Shown: piece by piece, positions 1 through 8,331 of the stretch | Numbering within the stretch: position 1 is the stretch's first letter | Layout: every line of letters begins with the position of its first letter | From: Hyphomicrobiales bacterium | GTDB taxonomy: Bacteria > Pseudomonadota > Alphaproteobacteria > Rhizobiales > Rhizobiaceae | Reading direction: 5' to 3' | Assembly: GCA_015654965.1 (NCBI GenBank) | Contig: JAATGD010000220.1 | Location: 1 to 16,699, forward strand | DNA: 16,699 nt | Notes under the pieces: generated by a model | What the model was told of the DNA's origin: nothing | Database searches by the model: none | The model's input: the letters and a program-made list of their open reading frames with translations, nothing else | Position numbers and translations under genes: made by a program

Positions 1-396
1 ATCGGCAAGGCGGCTGAGCAGGCCATCCGGCACGCCGCCAAAATAGCCAGCGACAACTCCGGTGCAGACGCCGAACGCCATCGCCAGAAACGTTGCGGTC
101 ACGCCGACGGCGAGAGGCGGCATGCCACCCCACAATACGCGGCTCAGAATATCGCGTCCGAGCACATCCGTACCGAACAAGTGCTCAACCGAAGGCGGCT
201 GAAGCATATTCAGGATGTTCTGTTGCAAAGGGTCATAGGGGGCAAGCAGCGGTGCGAAAGCCACGCTGAGCACGATCATCAGCAATATGCCTGTAGCGAA
301 AGCCCCTTTCCAGCTGGTGTGTCGTTTCGGCTGTTTGCCATGACGCGTCGAGACGTCGGTTTTCCGCAAGATCGTTGTTTCAAGGGAATCAGTCAT
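1..396 (-). CDS. ABC transporter permease, DppC/OppC-type (partial, 3' end outside window)
   Basis: Inner-membrane permease subunit of a peptide/opine/nickel-type ABC importer, paired with the DppB-like permease just upstream. Only the first 132 codons are present; the frame stays open to the window edge. A basic cytoplasmic N-terminus is followed by a membrane helix at about residues 32-50, then the DppC-family hallmark HLFGTDVLGRDILSRVLWG from residue 72, and a second helix from about residue 93. The ATG at 396-394 overlaps the preceding stop in the string ATGACTGA, which suggests translational coupling. The ATPase genes expected for such an importer would lie beyond the left edge. The substrate cannot be told from this fragment; context suggests an organic sulfur compound or its breakdown product. 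Confidence 0.9.
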   Translation of the reverse strand, partial: MTDSLETTILRKTDVSTRHGKQPKRHTSWKGAFATGILLMIVLSVAFAPLLAPYDPLQQNILNMLQPPSVEHLFGTDVLGRDILSRVLWGGMPPLAVGVTATFLAMAFGVCTGVVAGYFGGVPDGLLSRLAD

Positions 397-1402
397 CGCG
401 CTTCTGCCCTTGCGGATTGACCATGGCCACGACGATATCCACGATCAGGCTGGCGAGAATATAGGCGAAGCAGATCACCATCACGGCGGCGAGGACGACC
501 GGATAATCGCGATTGTTGACGGAGCGGACGAGCAGTTCGCCAACGCCCGGCCATGCGAACACCGTCTCGGTGATGACGGCGCCCGCCAGTACCCCGCCAA
601 TCTGCAGACCGATCATGGCGATCACGGCGCCGATTGCGTTCATCGCGATATGGCGAAGGCGAATACGGCGTTCGCTCAGGCCCATGGCACGCATGGTCAA
701 CAGATGTTCTTCGCCTTCCGCTTCCCGTATCGATGTGCGAAACAGCCGGGCAACGCCGGGCACGACATAAAGAGCGAGTGTGGCAACCGGCAAGATCAGA
801 TGAAACCAGCTCGTGTGCCCGCTTGTCGGCAGCCAGCGCAGTTGCAGGCTGAAAACCGTGACAAATACGAGGGCAAGCAGAAAGCTTGGCATGGACTGTA
901 TGAGCATCAGAACGAGGATGGGGATTTCGCGTAGCCGTATGAAACGGCTGTTTGCCGTCCAGTAGCCCAGCATAAGCCCGATCACTGAACCGATGCAAAC
1001 AGCGCTGAGGCTGAGCAGCAAGGTATTGGGTACCCGCCGAAAGACTTCGACGAAGGCCGGTCGTCCCGTATAAAGGGATTGCGGAAAGTTGCCGGAAAGC
1101 AGATTACCCAGAAATGAATAATATTGAACCCAGATAGGCCGGTCAAAGCCATAGGCGCGGGAAAATTGCGCTATTTCCTCGCGTCCCGCCGTTTCCGGCG
1201 CCAGATAGATTGCCGGATTGCCGGACAGGAAAATCATCAGGAAGACGATTGTCGCAGCGCCCCAGACCGCGATTATAGCGCCTGTCATCCGCTTGAAGAG
1301 AAAAGGCAGGCGCAATGGCGAGCGCCATGTACCCGTGCGCGCAAGCAGCCATTGCTTCAGCGGTGTTGAAGCGGTCTGCTCCGTTGTATCAAAGGCTGTC
1401 AC
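389..1402 (-). CDS. ABC transporter permease, DppB/OppB-type
   Basis: First permease of the family-5 importer; forms the membrane channel with the DppC-like partner. With a GTG start at 1402 the protein has 337 residues, the usual DppB length. The first helix is at about residues 40-60. A periplasmic segment carries YGFDRPIWVQYYSFL. The cytoplasmic EAA-type coupling loop is around residues 227-255 (EEHLLTMRAMGLSERRI), and the conserved ETVFAWPGVGELLV with RDYPVV lies near the end. I chose GTG 1402 because CAGGAA sits about 9 nt upstream. An in-frame TTG at 1450 would add 16 residues with no family similarity that I can see. The gene lies 60 nt after the binding-protein gene and overlaps the next permease by 8 nt. 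Substrate unknown. Confidence 0.92.
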   Translation of the reverse strand: MTAFDTTEQTASTPLKQWLLARTGTWRSPLRLPFLFKRMTGAIIAVWGAATIVFLMIFLSGNPAIYLAPETAGREEIAQFSRAYGFDRPIWVQYYSFLGNLLSGNFPQSLYTGRPAFVEVFRRVPNTLLLSLSAVCIGSVIGLMLGYWTANSRFIRLREIPILVLMLIQSMPSFLLALVFVTVFSLQLRWLPTSGHTSWFHLILPVATLALYVVPGVARLFRTSIREAEGEEHLLTMRAMGLSERRIRLRHIAMNAIGAVIAMIGLQIGGVLAGAVITETVFAWPGVGELLVRSVNNRDYPVVLAAVMVICFAYILASLIVDIVVAMVNPQGQKRDD

Positions 1403-1441
1403 GTGTTGAATTTCCTGTCTGCAGGCCAGTCTCGAACATGG

Positions 1442-1458
1442 GGCATGCAAGAGATGCC
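1442..1458 (-). other. Small stem-loop between binding-protein and permease genes
   Basis: Inverted repeat GGCAT/ATGCC with a 7-nt loop, starting 5 nt after the stop of the binding-protein gene in the 60-nt gap before dppB-like. It has no U-run, so it is not a classical terminator. Such stem-loops often leave binding-protein mRNA more abundant than the permease part. The stem is only 5 bp and could be chance. Confidence 0.25.
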
Positions 1459-1462
1459 ATCG

Positions 1463-2998
1463 TCAGTTTGGTTTCATTTCCGAGGCCCGGATCCAGTCAT
1501 CCGAACGTGGCTGCCAGTTCACCCGCTTCGAGACCGCATAGGTTTGCGGCTGAAGCCAGAGAAAGCCGACCAGCGCGTCCTCGGCCGCAATCCGGGAAGC
1601 CTCATGCGCCGCCGCAATCATGCCTTGCGTATCGGTCGCGTTTTCCACCTTTGCGACCGCATCGTCGAAACGCGTTGGCTGCGGTCCAAAGCTGAGCGGG
1701 CTTTTGCTCGTATATTGGCGCAACAGTTCGGCCGCCGTATTCGCCTGCGATGTGAAGCCGACATAGGTGATGTCGGGCGCTTCCTCAGGCGTCAGATTGC
1801 GCACCGCGTTCCATGCGGAATTGGGGATCAGGTTTATCGTGACGGTGATGCCGACCTTGGAGAGCTGATCGGCGAGAATCTGCACGATGGGAGCGACGCT
1901 TACGAACTGGCCTTCCGCCGTGGTCGTAAGGCCGAGCTTCAGCTCCTTAGCGTAACCGGCTTCCGCGAGAAGCGCACGCGCCTTTTCCGGATCGTAGGGC
2001 CAGGCTGCAAGGCTTTCATCATAGCCTTCGGTTTCCGGGCTGAATACCTGCGTGGTTCCCGCTTCGACATAGCCACGAAACACCACCCTGGTGATGGCTT
2101 GCTTGTCGATGGCATAGTTGATGGCTTGGCGCACCCTCACATCCGCCAGAGCAGGATTGTTGTAGTTGAACTTCAGCACCTGATAACGCTGCCCGGCACG
2201 CGCGCCAATCCTGTAATCCGGCAGGCTTTCAAGCTGGGGAAGATCGAGCGGGTCGATATGCAGCGATGCAGTGATTTCGCCCGCGCGGATTCCGGCGATG
2301 CGCGTCGCCATGCTTCCGATGCCCCGATAGACAACATTTTCATAGGCAGGTGCTGAGCCGTAGAAATCCGGGTTGCGCTTGAGAACGATATCGCCGCCGA
2401 CTTCATAGCTGACCAGACGATAGGCGCCCGAGGCATTGACCTCCACCTTGGGATTGGATTTTTCCGCCCATTTGGGTTCGATGAAGAACCACCAGCTTAA
2501 CCGCCGCGGAAGATCGAGCCACGGCGTTTTGGTGCGTATCACGACCGTGGTCGCGTCCGGCGCTGTGAGAGAGGCGATATTGTCAAAGCCGGTATTCGCG
2601 GCAGCCTTGATCGCGGAATCGTTCATCCGCTTGAAATTCCAGACGACCGTATTCGCGTCGAGTGGCTCGCCATTTTCAAAGGTGACGCCTTTACGCAGCT
2701 TGAACGTGAACTCGGTTGGTGAATTCACCTGCCAGCTCTCCGCGAGATCGCCCGCCAAGGTTCCATCGGGCTGGATGGTGGTGAGCGAGGAATAGACCTG
2801 ACTTAACACCGTGAGCGCGTGATTTGTGCCGCGTGCCTGTGCCGGGTCCAGACTTGATACCGGCGTTGTCACGATGACGATCGGCGTCTCCTGCGCCCGG
2901 CTCCCCGATACGGAACCCGGAAGCGCAAAGGCCAGTCCAAAGCTTAGCCCAAAACCTATACAGACGGCCTTGATATGTTTTTTAAGCGTATTCTTCAT
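1463..2998 (-). CDS. ABC transporter substrate-binding protein, family 5 (DppA/OppA-like)
   Basis: Periplasmic ligand-binding protein of the importer encoded with the two permeases downstream. The 511-residue protein has a signal peptide: basic start (MKNTLKKHIK), hydrophobic core, and an Ala-Gln cleavage site after about residue 35. The mature part shows the SBP_bac_5 pattern: SSLDPAQA, then GDLAESWQVNSPTEFTFKLR and KGVTFENGEPLDANTVVWNF, and later DVRVRQAINYAIDKQAI. The ATG at 2998 has GGAG 7 nt upstream. It follows the flavin monooxygenase gene by 49 nt on the same strand. Family-5 proteins bind peptides, opines, glutathione, nickel chelates and others, so the ligand is not readable. Linkage to monooxygenases suggests a sulfur-containing or chelator-like organic compound. 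Confidence 0.93.
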   Translation of the reverse strand: MKNTLKKHIKAVCIGFGLSFGLAFALPGSVSGSRAQETPIVIVTTPVSSLDPAQARGTNHALTVLSQVYSSLTTIQPDGTLAGDLAESWQVNSPTEFTFKLRKGVTFENGEPLDANTVVWNFKRMNDSAIKAAANTGFDNIASLTAPDATTVVIRTKTPWLDLPRRLSWWFFIEPKWAEKSNPKVEVNASGAYRLVSYEVGGDIVLKRNPDFYGSAPAYENVVYRGIGSMATRIAGIRAGEITASLHIDPLDLPQLESLPDYRIGARAGQRYQVLKFNYNNPALADVRVRQAINYAIDKQAITRVVFRGYVEAGTTQVFSPETEGYDESLAAWPYDPEKARALLAEAGYAKELKLGLTTTAEGQFVSVAPIVQILADQLSKVGITVTINLIPNSAWNAVRNLTPEEAPDITYVGFTSQANTAAELLRQYTSKSPLSFGPQPTRFDDAVAKVENATDTQGMIAAAHEASRIAAEDALVGFLWLQPQTYAVSKRVNWQPRSDDWIRASEMKPN

Positions 2999-3047
2999 GT
3001 CTGACTCCGAAAACGGGGTAGTGATGCAAACGTCGGAAAAGGTGGTG

Positions 3048-4370
3048 TCAAAGCGGCTCGGCTATGCCGAGATTTTCACGCAGGGTTTTGCCTTCATATT
3101 GCGTTCGGTAATATCCGGCTGCCTGCAAGGCGGGGACCAGAAGCTTGGTTATGCGTTCGGTCCCGCCAAGCTGATAAATGGACGAAATATTGAAGCCATC
3201 GGACGCATTGCTGACAAAGCGATCATAAATCTGCCCGGCAATGTTTTCGGCGGAGCCGATCGGCGACCAGTGACCGCCGCCATTCAGGTTGGCTTCCACA
3301 AGCTGGCGCAGCGTGTATTTTTTCTCCACCGACCAGTAACGGAACATCTCGTAGCGCGACTGGTGCCCATTCGTGGTCGCGGGATCGGAAAAGACGGAGG
3401 CGGGCAGGACATCATTTGGCTCGAATTCATCGAGAGGCACATCCGGCAGCATTTTTTTCAGCTTCTGGATGCCGACATCGATATCGATCAGGTCGTTGAG
3501 CTGCTTTTGCAGATAAAGGGCGTCCGCTTCCGTCTCGCCGATGACGGGAATACATCCGCTCAGGATCTTGAGGTCGTCAGCATGGCGGCCGAAAGCGCGG
3601 ACGCGCGCTTTCAGATCGGCATAATGGGCCTGCGCCTCCTCAAGGGAAGGCCCAAGCGCATAGACGAGATCGGCATGTCTGGCAGCGAGATTCTTGCCGT
3701 TTTCGGACTGTCCGGCCTGGGCGATCACAGGCCGGCCCTGCGGTGGACGCGGGATGTTGATCGGACCCCTGACCCGGAATATGTCGCCCTCATAGAGATC
3801 GCAATGAATCTTGTCGGGGTCGGCAAATATGCCTTTTGCGCGGTCGAGAACCAGCGCATCGCGATCCCAGCCGCGAAAAAGATGGCCGATGACATCGGCA
3901 TATTCTTCTGCCCTTTTGTGGCGATAGGCATGATCGGGGAGTTCGGGCAGCCCGTAATGTTGCGCCCCGCCATAGGATGTCACCATGTTCCAGCCGGAGC
4001 GTCCGCCGGACAGATGGTCGAGCGAGCACATCTGGCGGGCGACATTGTAAGGCTCGGTGAAGGAGGTTGAAAAAGTCGCGATCAGGCCGATATTGCTGGT
4101 GGAGACCGAGAGCGCGCTTGCGACCGAAAAGGATTCCAGCATGCGCACCGGACGGGTTCTCACCGTTTTCTGGTCATGGTCCGCGCTGTCAGCCAGAAAG
4201 ACCATATGCATCTTTGCCGCTTCGGCAAGCTGTGCGGCCGTGATATAGGGCCGGATCGTATAGGTGTCCTCGACACAACTATCGGGCATGCGCCAGCCGG
4301 ATTGATGCTGTCCGGCAGCATTGACGAGAAGCGATAATACGAGTTTCCGCTCGGGTCGGTTCAGGCTCAT
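3048..4370 (-). CDS. LLM-class flavin-dependent monooxygenase, NtaA/SnaA/DszA type (copy 3 of operon)
   Basis: FMNH2-dependent TIM-barrel monooxygenase of the bacterial luciferase-like family, in the subgroup holding nitrilotriacetate monooxygenase NtaA and dibenzothiophene-sulfone monooxygenase DszA. These use reduced flavin from a separate reductase to oxidise C-N or C-S compounds. Length 440 residues is normal. Visible marks are the aromatic/Trp start region (HQSGWRMP, residues 21-29), FLADS (58-62), LDHLSGGRSGWNMVTS (117-132), and RPPQGRPVIAQAGQSENG (208-225), which contributes to the flavin phosphate site. No flavin reductase gene is visible in the window. The gene starts 4 nt after its upstream neighbour stops, so it is clearly co-transcribed. 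The substrate is unknown; it is only moderately similar to the neighbouring copy, so the two probably act on different compounds or steps. Confidence 0.93.
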   Translation of the reverse strand: MSLNRPERKLVLSLLVNAAGQHQSGWRMPDSCVEDTYTIRPYITAAQLAEAAKMHMVFLADSADHDQKTVRTRPVRMLESFSVASALSVSTSNIGLIATFSTSFTEPYNVARQMCSLDHLSGGRSGWNMVTSYGGAQHYGLPELPDHAYRHKRAEEYADVIGHLFRGWDRDALVLDRAKGIFADPDKIHCDLYEGDIFRVRGPINIPRPPQGRPVIAQAGQSENGKNLAARHADLVYALGPSLEEAQAHYADLKARVRAFGRHADDLKILSGCIPVIGETEADALYLQKQLNDLIDIDVGIQKLKKMLPDVPLDEFEPNDVLPASVFSDPATTNGHQSRYEMFRYWSVEKKYTLRQLVEANLNGGGHWSPIGSAENIAGQIYDRFVSNASDGFNISSIYQLGGTERITKLLVPALQAAGYYRTQYEGKTLRENLGIAEPL

Positions 4371-4374
4371 CTTC

Positions 4375-5793
4375 TCATCCCCGGCTGTGGCTTGACGCTG
4401 CTACGGCAGGCGCGGATTTTGAAGGTTTCGGGGTTTGCGGCGTGGTTGGAGCGCCGGACTGATAGCGGCTTTCAGGCTTGGACAGACCAAGTGAATCGCG
4501 CAGCGTTTGTCCCTCATAGGCGGTGCGGTAGATGCCGCGCTTTTGCAGCTCTGGCACGACCAGATCCACGAATTGATCGAGTGGCGTCGGATAGAAGGGG
4601 AACATCAGATTGAACCCGTCCGCCGCGCCCGTCTCAAGCCATTCCTGCATCGTATCGGCGATTGTTTGCGCAGAGCCGACGGCAATCAGGTGACCACCTG
4701 CCGTGCCAAAATAATTCGCGACTTCACGAATGGTAAAATTGTGCTGGCGGGCAAGGTCAACCATGATCGCCTGCCGCCCCTTGGCGGAATTCGTGACCCC
4801 CAGTTCCGGTAGCGGGCCATCAAGCGGATAGGTTTCAAGGTCAATGCCACCGGCATGGCGTGCCAGCAGCAGGCGAACAAGCTTGTCGGGCAGCAGGGAT
4901 GCGAGCTGAGACGAAAATGCGCGTGCTTCCTCGTCGGTTCGTCCGACGATGGGCAGAATGCCCGGCAGGACTTTCAGCTCATGCGGCTCGCGTCCGTATT
5001 TCGCCATCCGCGCATGCAGGTCCTGTCGGAATGCCCGGGCCTGTTCAATGGAAATCTGCGCTGTGAAGACGACATCAGCGGTGCGCGCTGCAAGCTCCAT
5101 ACCGGCTTCTGATGAACCGGCTTGGGAAACGATTGGTCTTCCCTGCGGGGGGCGTGGAATATTCAACGGTCCCCTGACCTTGAAGAATTCACCTTCATGG
5201 TCGAGGAAATGCAGTTTGTCGATGTCGTAATAGATGCCGCGCGCCTTGTCACGCAGCAGGGCATCGTCTTCCCAGCCATCCCACAAGCCGGCAACCACGT
5301 CAAAAAACTCCTCGGCGCGACGATAGCGTTCTGCATGGGGGACATGCGCATCAAGTCCGAAATTGGCCGCCTCATCCTCGATCTGCGAGGTGACGAGGTT
5401 CCAGCCTGCCCGGCCTTTGCTGATATGGTCGATCGTGGCGAAACGGCGCGCGATATGAAACGGCTCGTTATAAGTGGTGGTGGCGGTGGCCACGAGGCCG
5501 ATCTTCTGCGTCAACACGGCAAGGGCCGGCAACAGGCTCGCGGGGTCGAGATGCACGGGACGGCCAAGCTGGGCGCGCTCGCGCTCACCGTTTTTAATCG
5601 CCTCACTGCCGATGACTGCGGAACTGTCCTGGAAAAAAACCGTATCGAACAGGCCACGCTCGGCTGTCTGTACTTGGCTGAGATAATGGTTGAAATCGAC
5701 ATCGCCTTCAGGTTGCGCATCGGGATGCCGCCAGCCGCCGAAATGACTGCCGGGAACAAAAAGGAACAGGCCGAGATGCAGTTTTTTGCCCAT
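4375..5793 (-). CDS. LLM-class flavin-dependent monooxygenase, NtaA/SnaA/DszA type (copy 2 of operon)
   Basis: Second FMNH2-dependent NtaA/DszA-type monooxygenase, 472 residues from the chosen ATG. The N-terminus KKLHLGLFLFVPGSHFGGWRHP is typical of the family. Further marks are ISKGRAGWNLVTS (124-136) and RPPQGRPIVSQAGSSEAG (214-231). The last 35 or so residues form a Pro/Ser/Ala-rich tail absent from the next gene. An ATG at 5832 would add 13 residues. I prefer 5793 because family similarity begins there and because it shares a TGATG stop-start junction with a small ORF upstream. It lies between that small ORF and the other monooxygenase (4-nt gap). As for its neighbour, a separate flavin reductase would be needed and the substrate is not evident. 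Confidence 0.93.
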   Translation of the reverse strand: MGKKLHLGLFLFVPGSHFGGWRHPDAQPEGDVDFNHYLSQVQTAERGLFDTVFFQDSSAVIGSEAIKNGERERAQLGRPVHLDPASLLPALAVLTQKIGLVATATTTYNEPFHIARRFATIDHISKGRAGWNLVTSQIEDEAANFGLDAHVPHAERYRRAEEFFDVVAGLWDGWEDDALLRDKARGIYYDIDKLHFLDHEGEFFKVRGPLNIPRPPQGRPIVSQAGSSEAGMELAARTADVVFTAQISIEQARAFRQDLHARMAKYGREPHELKVLPGILPIVGRTDEEARAFSSQLASLLPDKLVRLLLARHAGGIDLETYPLDGPLPELGVTNSAKGRQAIMVDLARQHNFTIREVANYFGTAGGHLIAVGSAQTIADTMQEWLETGAADGFNLMFPFYPTPLDQFVDLVVPELQKRGIYRTAYEGQTLRDSLGLSKPESRYQSGAPTTPQTPKPSKSAPAVAASSHSRG

Positions 5794-5990
5794 CAGTGTG
5801 TTCTTTTCGATATCTGACGCATGGCAATGCATCGCGTTGCTGTGAGGCCTTTTGTGACGGGCTTGAGAAGGGAGTGACCGCCTTTGAGCGCTTCCATAAG
5901 TTCAGGGGCAAGATTGCAAGCGATAGTCGGTCTACCTGCTTCATTGGCAACGGGATTGGCCGTTGCATTGTGTGTCGGGGTGCATGCCAT
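5793..5990 (-). CDS. Small hypothetical protein (65 aa) nested in the monooxygenase operon
   Basis: An unannotated-looking but well-placed small gene. Its ATG comes 5 nt after the stop of the acyl-CoA-dehydrogenase-like gene, and its TGA shares its final A with the ATG of the next monooxygenase (TGATG). It therefore fills the only gap of about 200 nt in this part of the operon exactly. The product is Thr/Asn/Ala-rich at the start, then PTIACNLAPELMEALKGG and a basic C-terminus with a Cys. There is no signal peptide or membrane segment and I recognise no family. The ribosome site is weak (GGA about 9 nt before the ATG). The alternative is that this is a non-coding spacer whose frame is open by chance. 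Confidence 0.45.
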   Translation of the reverse strand: MACTPTHNATANPVANEAGRPTIACNLAPELMEALKGGHSLLKPVTKGLTATRCIAMRQISKRTH

Positions 5991-5995
5991 GATAT

Positions 5996-7195
5996 TTATC
6001 CGACCACCGCTGTTGCCGGGTCGTTCAGGGGGCGCCTTTTGTTATCCTGTGCGGCCTGAAACGCGGCAAAAGATGCGCGCCCCAGAATCGAAAGCACCGT
6101 ATCCTCTTGCGGCGCATGTACCGTTGCAGACTGGATATTGCGAAAATGACGTTCGAGGGTCAGGTCTCCGCTCAGTCCCGGATTACCCAGAGAACGGACG
6201 GCCAGAGTGACAGCTTGCTGGTTGTAACGTGCCGCGGCTATACGTGCGCGAAGCAGGCTTTCCGGTCGATCCGCGGCATGTTCGACCGCCTGCATGATGA
6301 GTTGGCGCGCACTGCCGACAAGCAAGTCGATTTCACCGGCAAGTGTGACGAACCGTTCGGTGCTGGCAAGCGGTTTTCCGAGATTGGTCGGTATCCGCTC
6401 GAAGGCAAATTGCAGGAAGGCATCGCGTGCAGCTTCCGCAACACCAAGATAAATGGCGCTGACCATGAGATTGGTCAGGGCGCCTGCACGATTGTCTTGC
6501 TGTGCAACCGACGGATCGGTCAGGCCGATGACATCGTCTAACGGAACCTCTACCTCATGGAATGTGACATCATGCGAGCCAGTCGCGCGCATGCCGAGGT
6601 TCTTCCAGTTTCGTGTGATGGTGATGCCTTGTCGATCATTGCGCACAATGAAGGTTCCGACGCGCGCCGGATGTTCATCGGTCCGCGCCCAGACCAGAAA
6701 ATAACGAAGTCCATCGGCACCAGTCACAAAACGCTTGGTTCCACTGATGCTCCATCCCCCGGCTGTCCTGCGCGCCACTGTTGCGGGCAATCCGCCACGC
6801 GCCGGGGAGCCAAGTTCCGGCTCTCCGCGAGCGCTGTTGAGAAGAATGGGGCTATGCGCCGCTTCCTTGAGCACGCTGCGATAGGTTTCGATGGGCCAGA
6901 GGCCACCAAGGCGTTGCTGACGATGGATCAGCAGGGTCATTGAACTAATGAGCGCGACGGACGGATCGCCCCGTCCCAAAAGCGCAAGCAATCGCGTCAG
7001 TTCAAGATCGGAAATACCGGCTCCGCCATCGGCCTGTGCCACGGTTTGCTCAAGAAGTCCTGCCTTATGAACCGCCGCAATGCCCGCATGGGGAAAATCA
7101 CCGCTATGATCAGCATCAGCTGCGTGCGCGGCCAATATGTCGATGACAGGGGCGAGATCGCCAGCCTCTTCAAATCGTAATGCCATATCAACCAT
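5996..7195 (-). CDS. Acyl-CoA dehydrogenase-fold flavoprotein, DszC/SfnB-like monooxygenase
   Basis: Flavoprotein of the acyl-CoA dehydrogenase superfamily, 399 residues. The N-terminal helical domain includes VAQADGGAG (52-60). The middle beta domain carries GWSISGTKRFVTGADG (147-162) and WKNLGMRATGSHDVTFHEV (197-215). The C-terminal helical domain ends with RHFRNIQSATVHAPQEDTVL (349-368). The segment where true dehydrogenases carry the catalytic Glu (YEGT-like) instead reads VHAPQED, as in DszC/SfnB-type flavin monooxygenases. I therefore infer oxygenation of a sulfur or nitrogen compound rather than fatty-acid oxidation. The ATG at 7195 overlaps the preceding stop (ATGGTTGA); an ATG 9 nt further in is possible. 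Co-transcribed with three LLM monooxygenases, it may share their flavin reductase. Substrate unknown. Confidence 0.88.
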   Translation of the reverse strand: MVDMALRFEEAGDLAPVIDILAAHAADADHSGDFPHAGIAAVHKAGLLEQTVAQADGGAGISDLELTRLLALLGRGDPSVALISSMTLLIHRQQRLGGLWPIETYRSVLKEAAHSPILLNSARGEPELGSPARGGLPATVARRTAGGWSISGTKRFVTGADGLRYFLVWARTDEHPARVGTFIVRNDRQGITITRNWKNLGMRATGSHDVTFHEVEVPLDDVIGLTDPSVAQQDNRAGALTNLMVSAIYLGVAEAARDAFLQFAFERIPTNLGKPLASTERFVTLAGEIDLLVGSARQLIMQAVEHAADRPESLLRARIAAARYNQQAVTLAVRSLGNPGLSGDLTLERHFRNIQSATVHAPQEDTVLSILGRASFAAFQAAQDNKRRPLNDPATAVVG

Positions 7196-8288
7196 GCACC
7201 GCTGTAGACAATGCCCGCTCTGCCAGTTTTTCGCGAACGAGCGGCAGCACATAACGACCGTAATCGATGGCATCGTTCAGATTATCATAGCCCCGGATCG
7301 ATACGAGATCGGCACCCAGATCGAAATAATCCAGAATGGAATCGGCGATCACATGCGGTGTTCCCACAAGCGCGGTCGAAGCCCCGCGTGCATTGGTGGC
7401 CGTTACGGGTGCATACCAGAGCGCGCGGTCCTGAACTTCACCGCGACCGGCAATTTCCAGCAGTCGTTGCGATCCGACATTTTGCGGCGCTCCGGGGCTG
7501 AGGGGACGCGTCGGATCGCCATTTCTGTAATGCGCCTTCAGCTTGTCCAGAATGCGATGCGCCTTCTGCCATGCAAGGTCTTCCGTTTCACCGATGATAG
7601 GGCGGAACGTGACCCAGATGCGAGGGCGATCCTGTCTTCCGGCTTTGGCTGCCGCAGCATTGATCTTGATGATCTGTTCACGGGTTTCGGCCAGCGGTTC
7701 GCCCCACAGGCCAAAAATATCCGCGAGGGCACCGCCGATCCTATAGGCATCGTCGGATGAGCCACCAACCGAGACTGGAATGGTGCGCGCATCCGGCAAG
7801 ACCTTGTTGCTGAAGCCTTTGAATTGATAATGCTTGCCCGCAAAGTCGAAAGGCTCCGAAGAGGACCATGAGCGGCGCAAAATCCGGATATATTCTTCCA
7901 GACGCAAATAACGGTCTTTCTTTGCAAGGAAATCGCCTTCGCGTTCCTGTTCCGCATCATCAGCACCAGCGATGAAATGCACCACGACACGTCCCGGAGC
8001 AATCTGATCGAGCGTTGCAAGCGCCTTTGCCGCGACCGTCGGATAAACCGTGTTGGGCCGAAGCGCGATGATGGTGCGTATCTGACGCGTGTTCGCGAGA
8101 ACGGTTGCCGCAAGCGTAAAGGGATCGAAAGAAGACGAATGGTAGGGGAGCAACGTATACGCGAAACCCGCATCATCCAGAGCGCGGGCGTAACGCAGAA
8201 AATATTGCAAATCGAGCCGCTCTCCGGGCCTTGGATCAAGGTCCGTCGATAGGTTCGGATAGCTGATGCTGATAAATTCCAACGCCAT
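7188..8288 (-). CDS. LLM-class flavin-dependent oxidoreductase, SsuD-like (alkanesulfonate monooxygenase family)
   Basis: First structural gene of the operon, 366 residues. It follows the SsuD layout from end to end: IALRPNTVYPTVAAKALATL and GRVVVHFIAGAD in the first half, then FDFAGKHYQFKG, VSVGGSSDDAYRIGGALAD with LWGEP, RGASTALVGTPHVIA, and a C-terminal RGYDNLNDAIDYG that matches the SsuD closing region. SsuD enzymes cleave sulfonates to aldehyde and sulfite with FMNH2 and O2, so a sulfur-scavenging role is likely. By eye, the SsuD strand carrying the catalytic Arg and His (IRLHV) reads VTFRP here, so the substrate or mechanism may differ. The ATG has AGGGA 8 nt upstream. The stop overlaps the next start by 8 nt. 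A candidate repressor site lies 44 bp upstream. Confidence 0.92.
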   Translation of the reverse strand: MALEFISISYPNLSTDLDPRPGERLDLQYFLRYARALDDAGFAYTLLPYHSSSFDPFTLAATVLANTRQIRTIIALRPNTVYPTVAAKALATLDQIAPGRVVVHFIAGADDAEQEREGDFLAKKDRYLRLEEYIRILRRSWSSSEPFDFAGKHYQFKGFSNKVLPDARTIPVSVGGSSDDAYRIGGALADIFGLWGEPLAETREQIIKINAAAAKAGRQDRPRIWVTFRPIIGETEDLAWQKAHRILDKLKAHYRNGDPTRPLSPGAPQNVGSQRLLEIAGRGEVQDRALWYAPVTATNARGASTALVGTPHVIADSILDYFDLGADLVSIRGYDNLNDAIDYGRYVLPLVREKLAERALSTAVHG

Positions 8289-8331
8289 CTGCGGTCCCTT
8301 TCACCATTGAGAATTGCTGATGAAAGTAGTC

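Noticed and set aside
1403..2356. 317-codon plus-strand frame
   Set aside because: Antisense to the substrate-binding protein gene, which has a signal peptide and clear family motifs; the plus-strand product shows no domain.
2826..4070. 414-codon plus-strand frame
   Set aside because: Antisense to a well-recognised flavin monooxygenase and the start of the binding-protein gene; an open frame caused by codon bias of the real strand.
5122..5817. 231-codon plus-strand frame
   Set aside because: Antisense shadow of the second NtaA/DszA-type monooxygenase.
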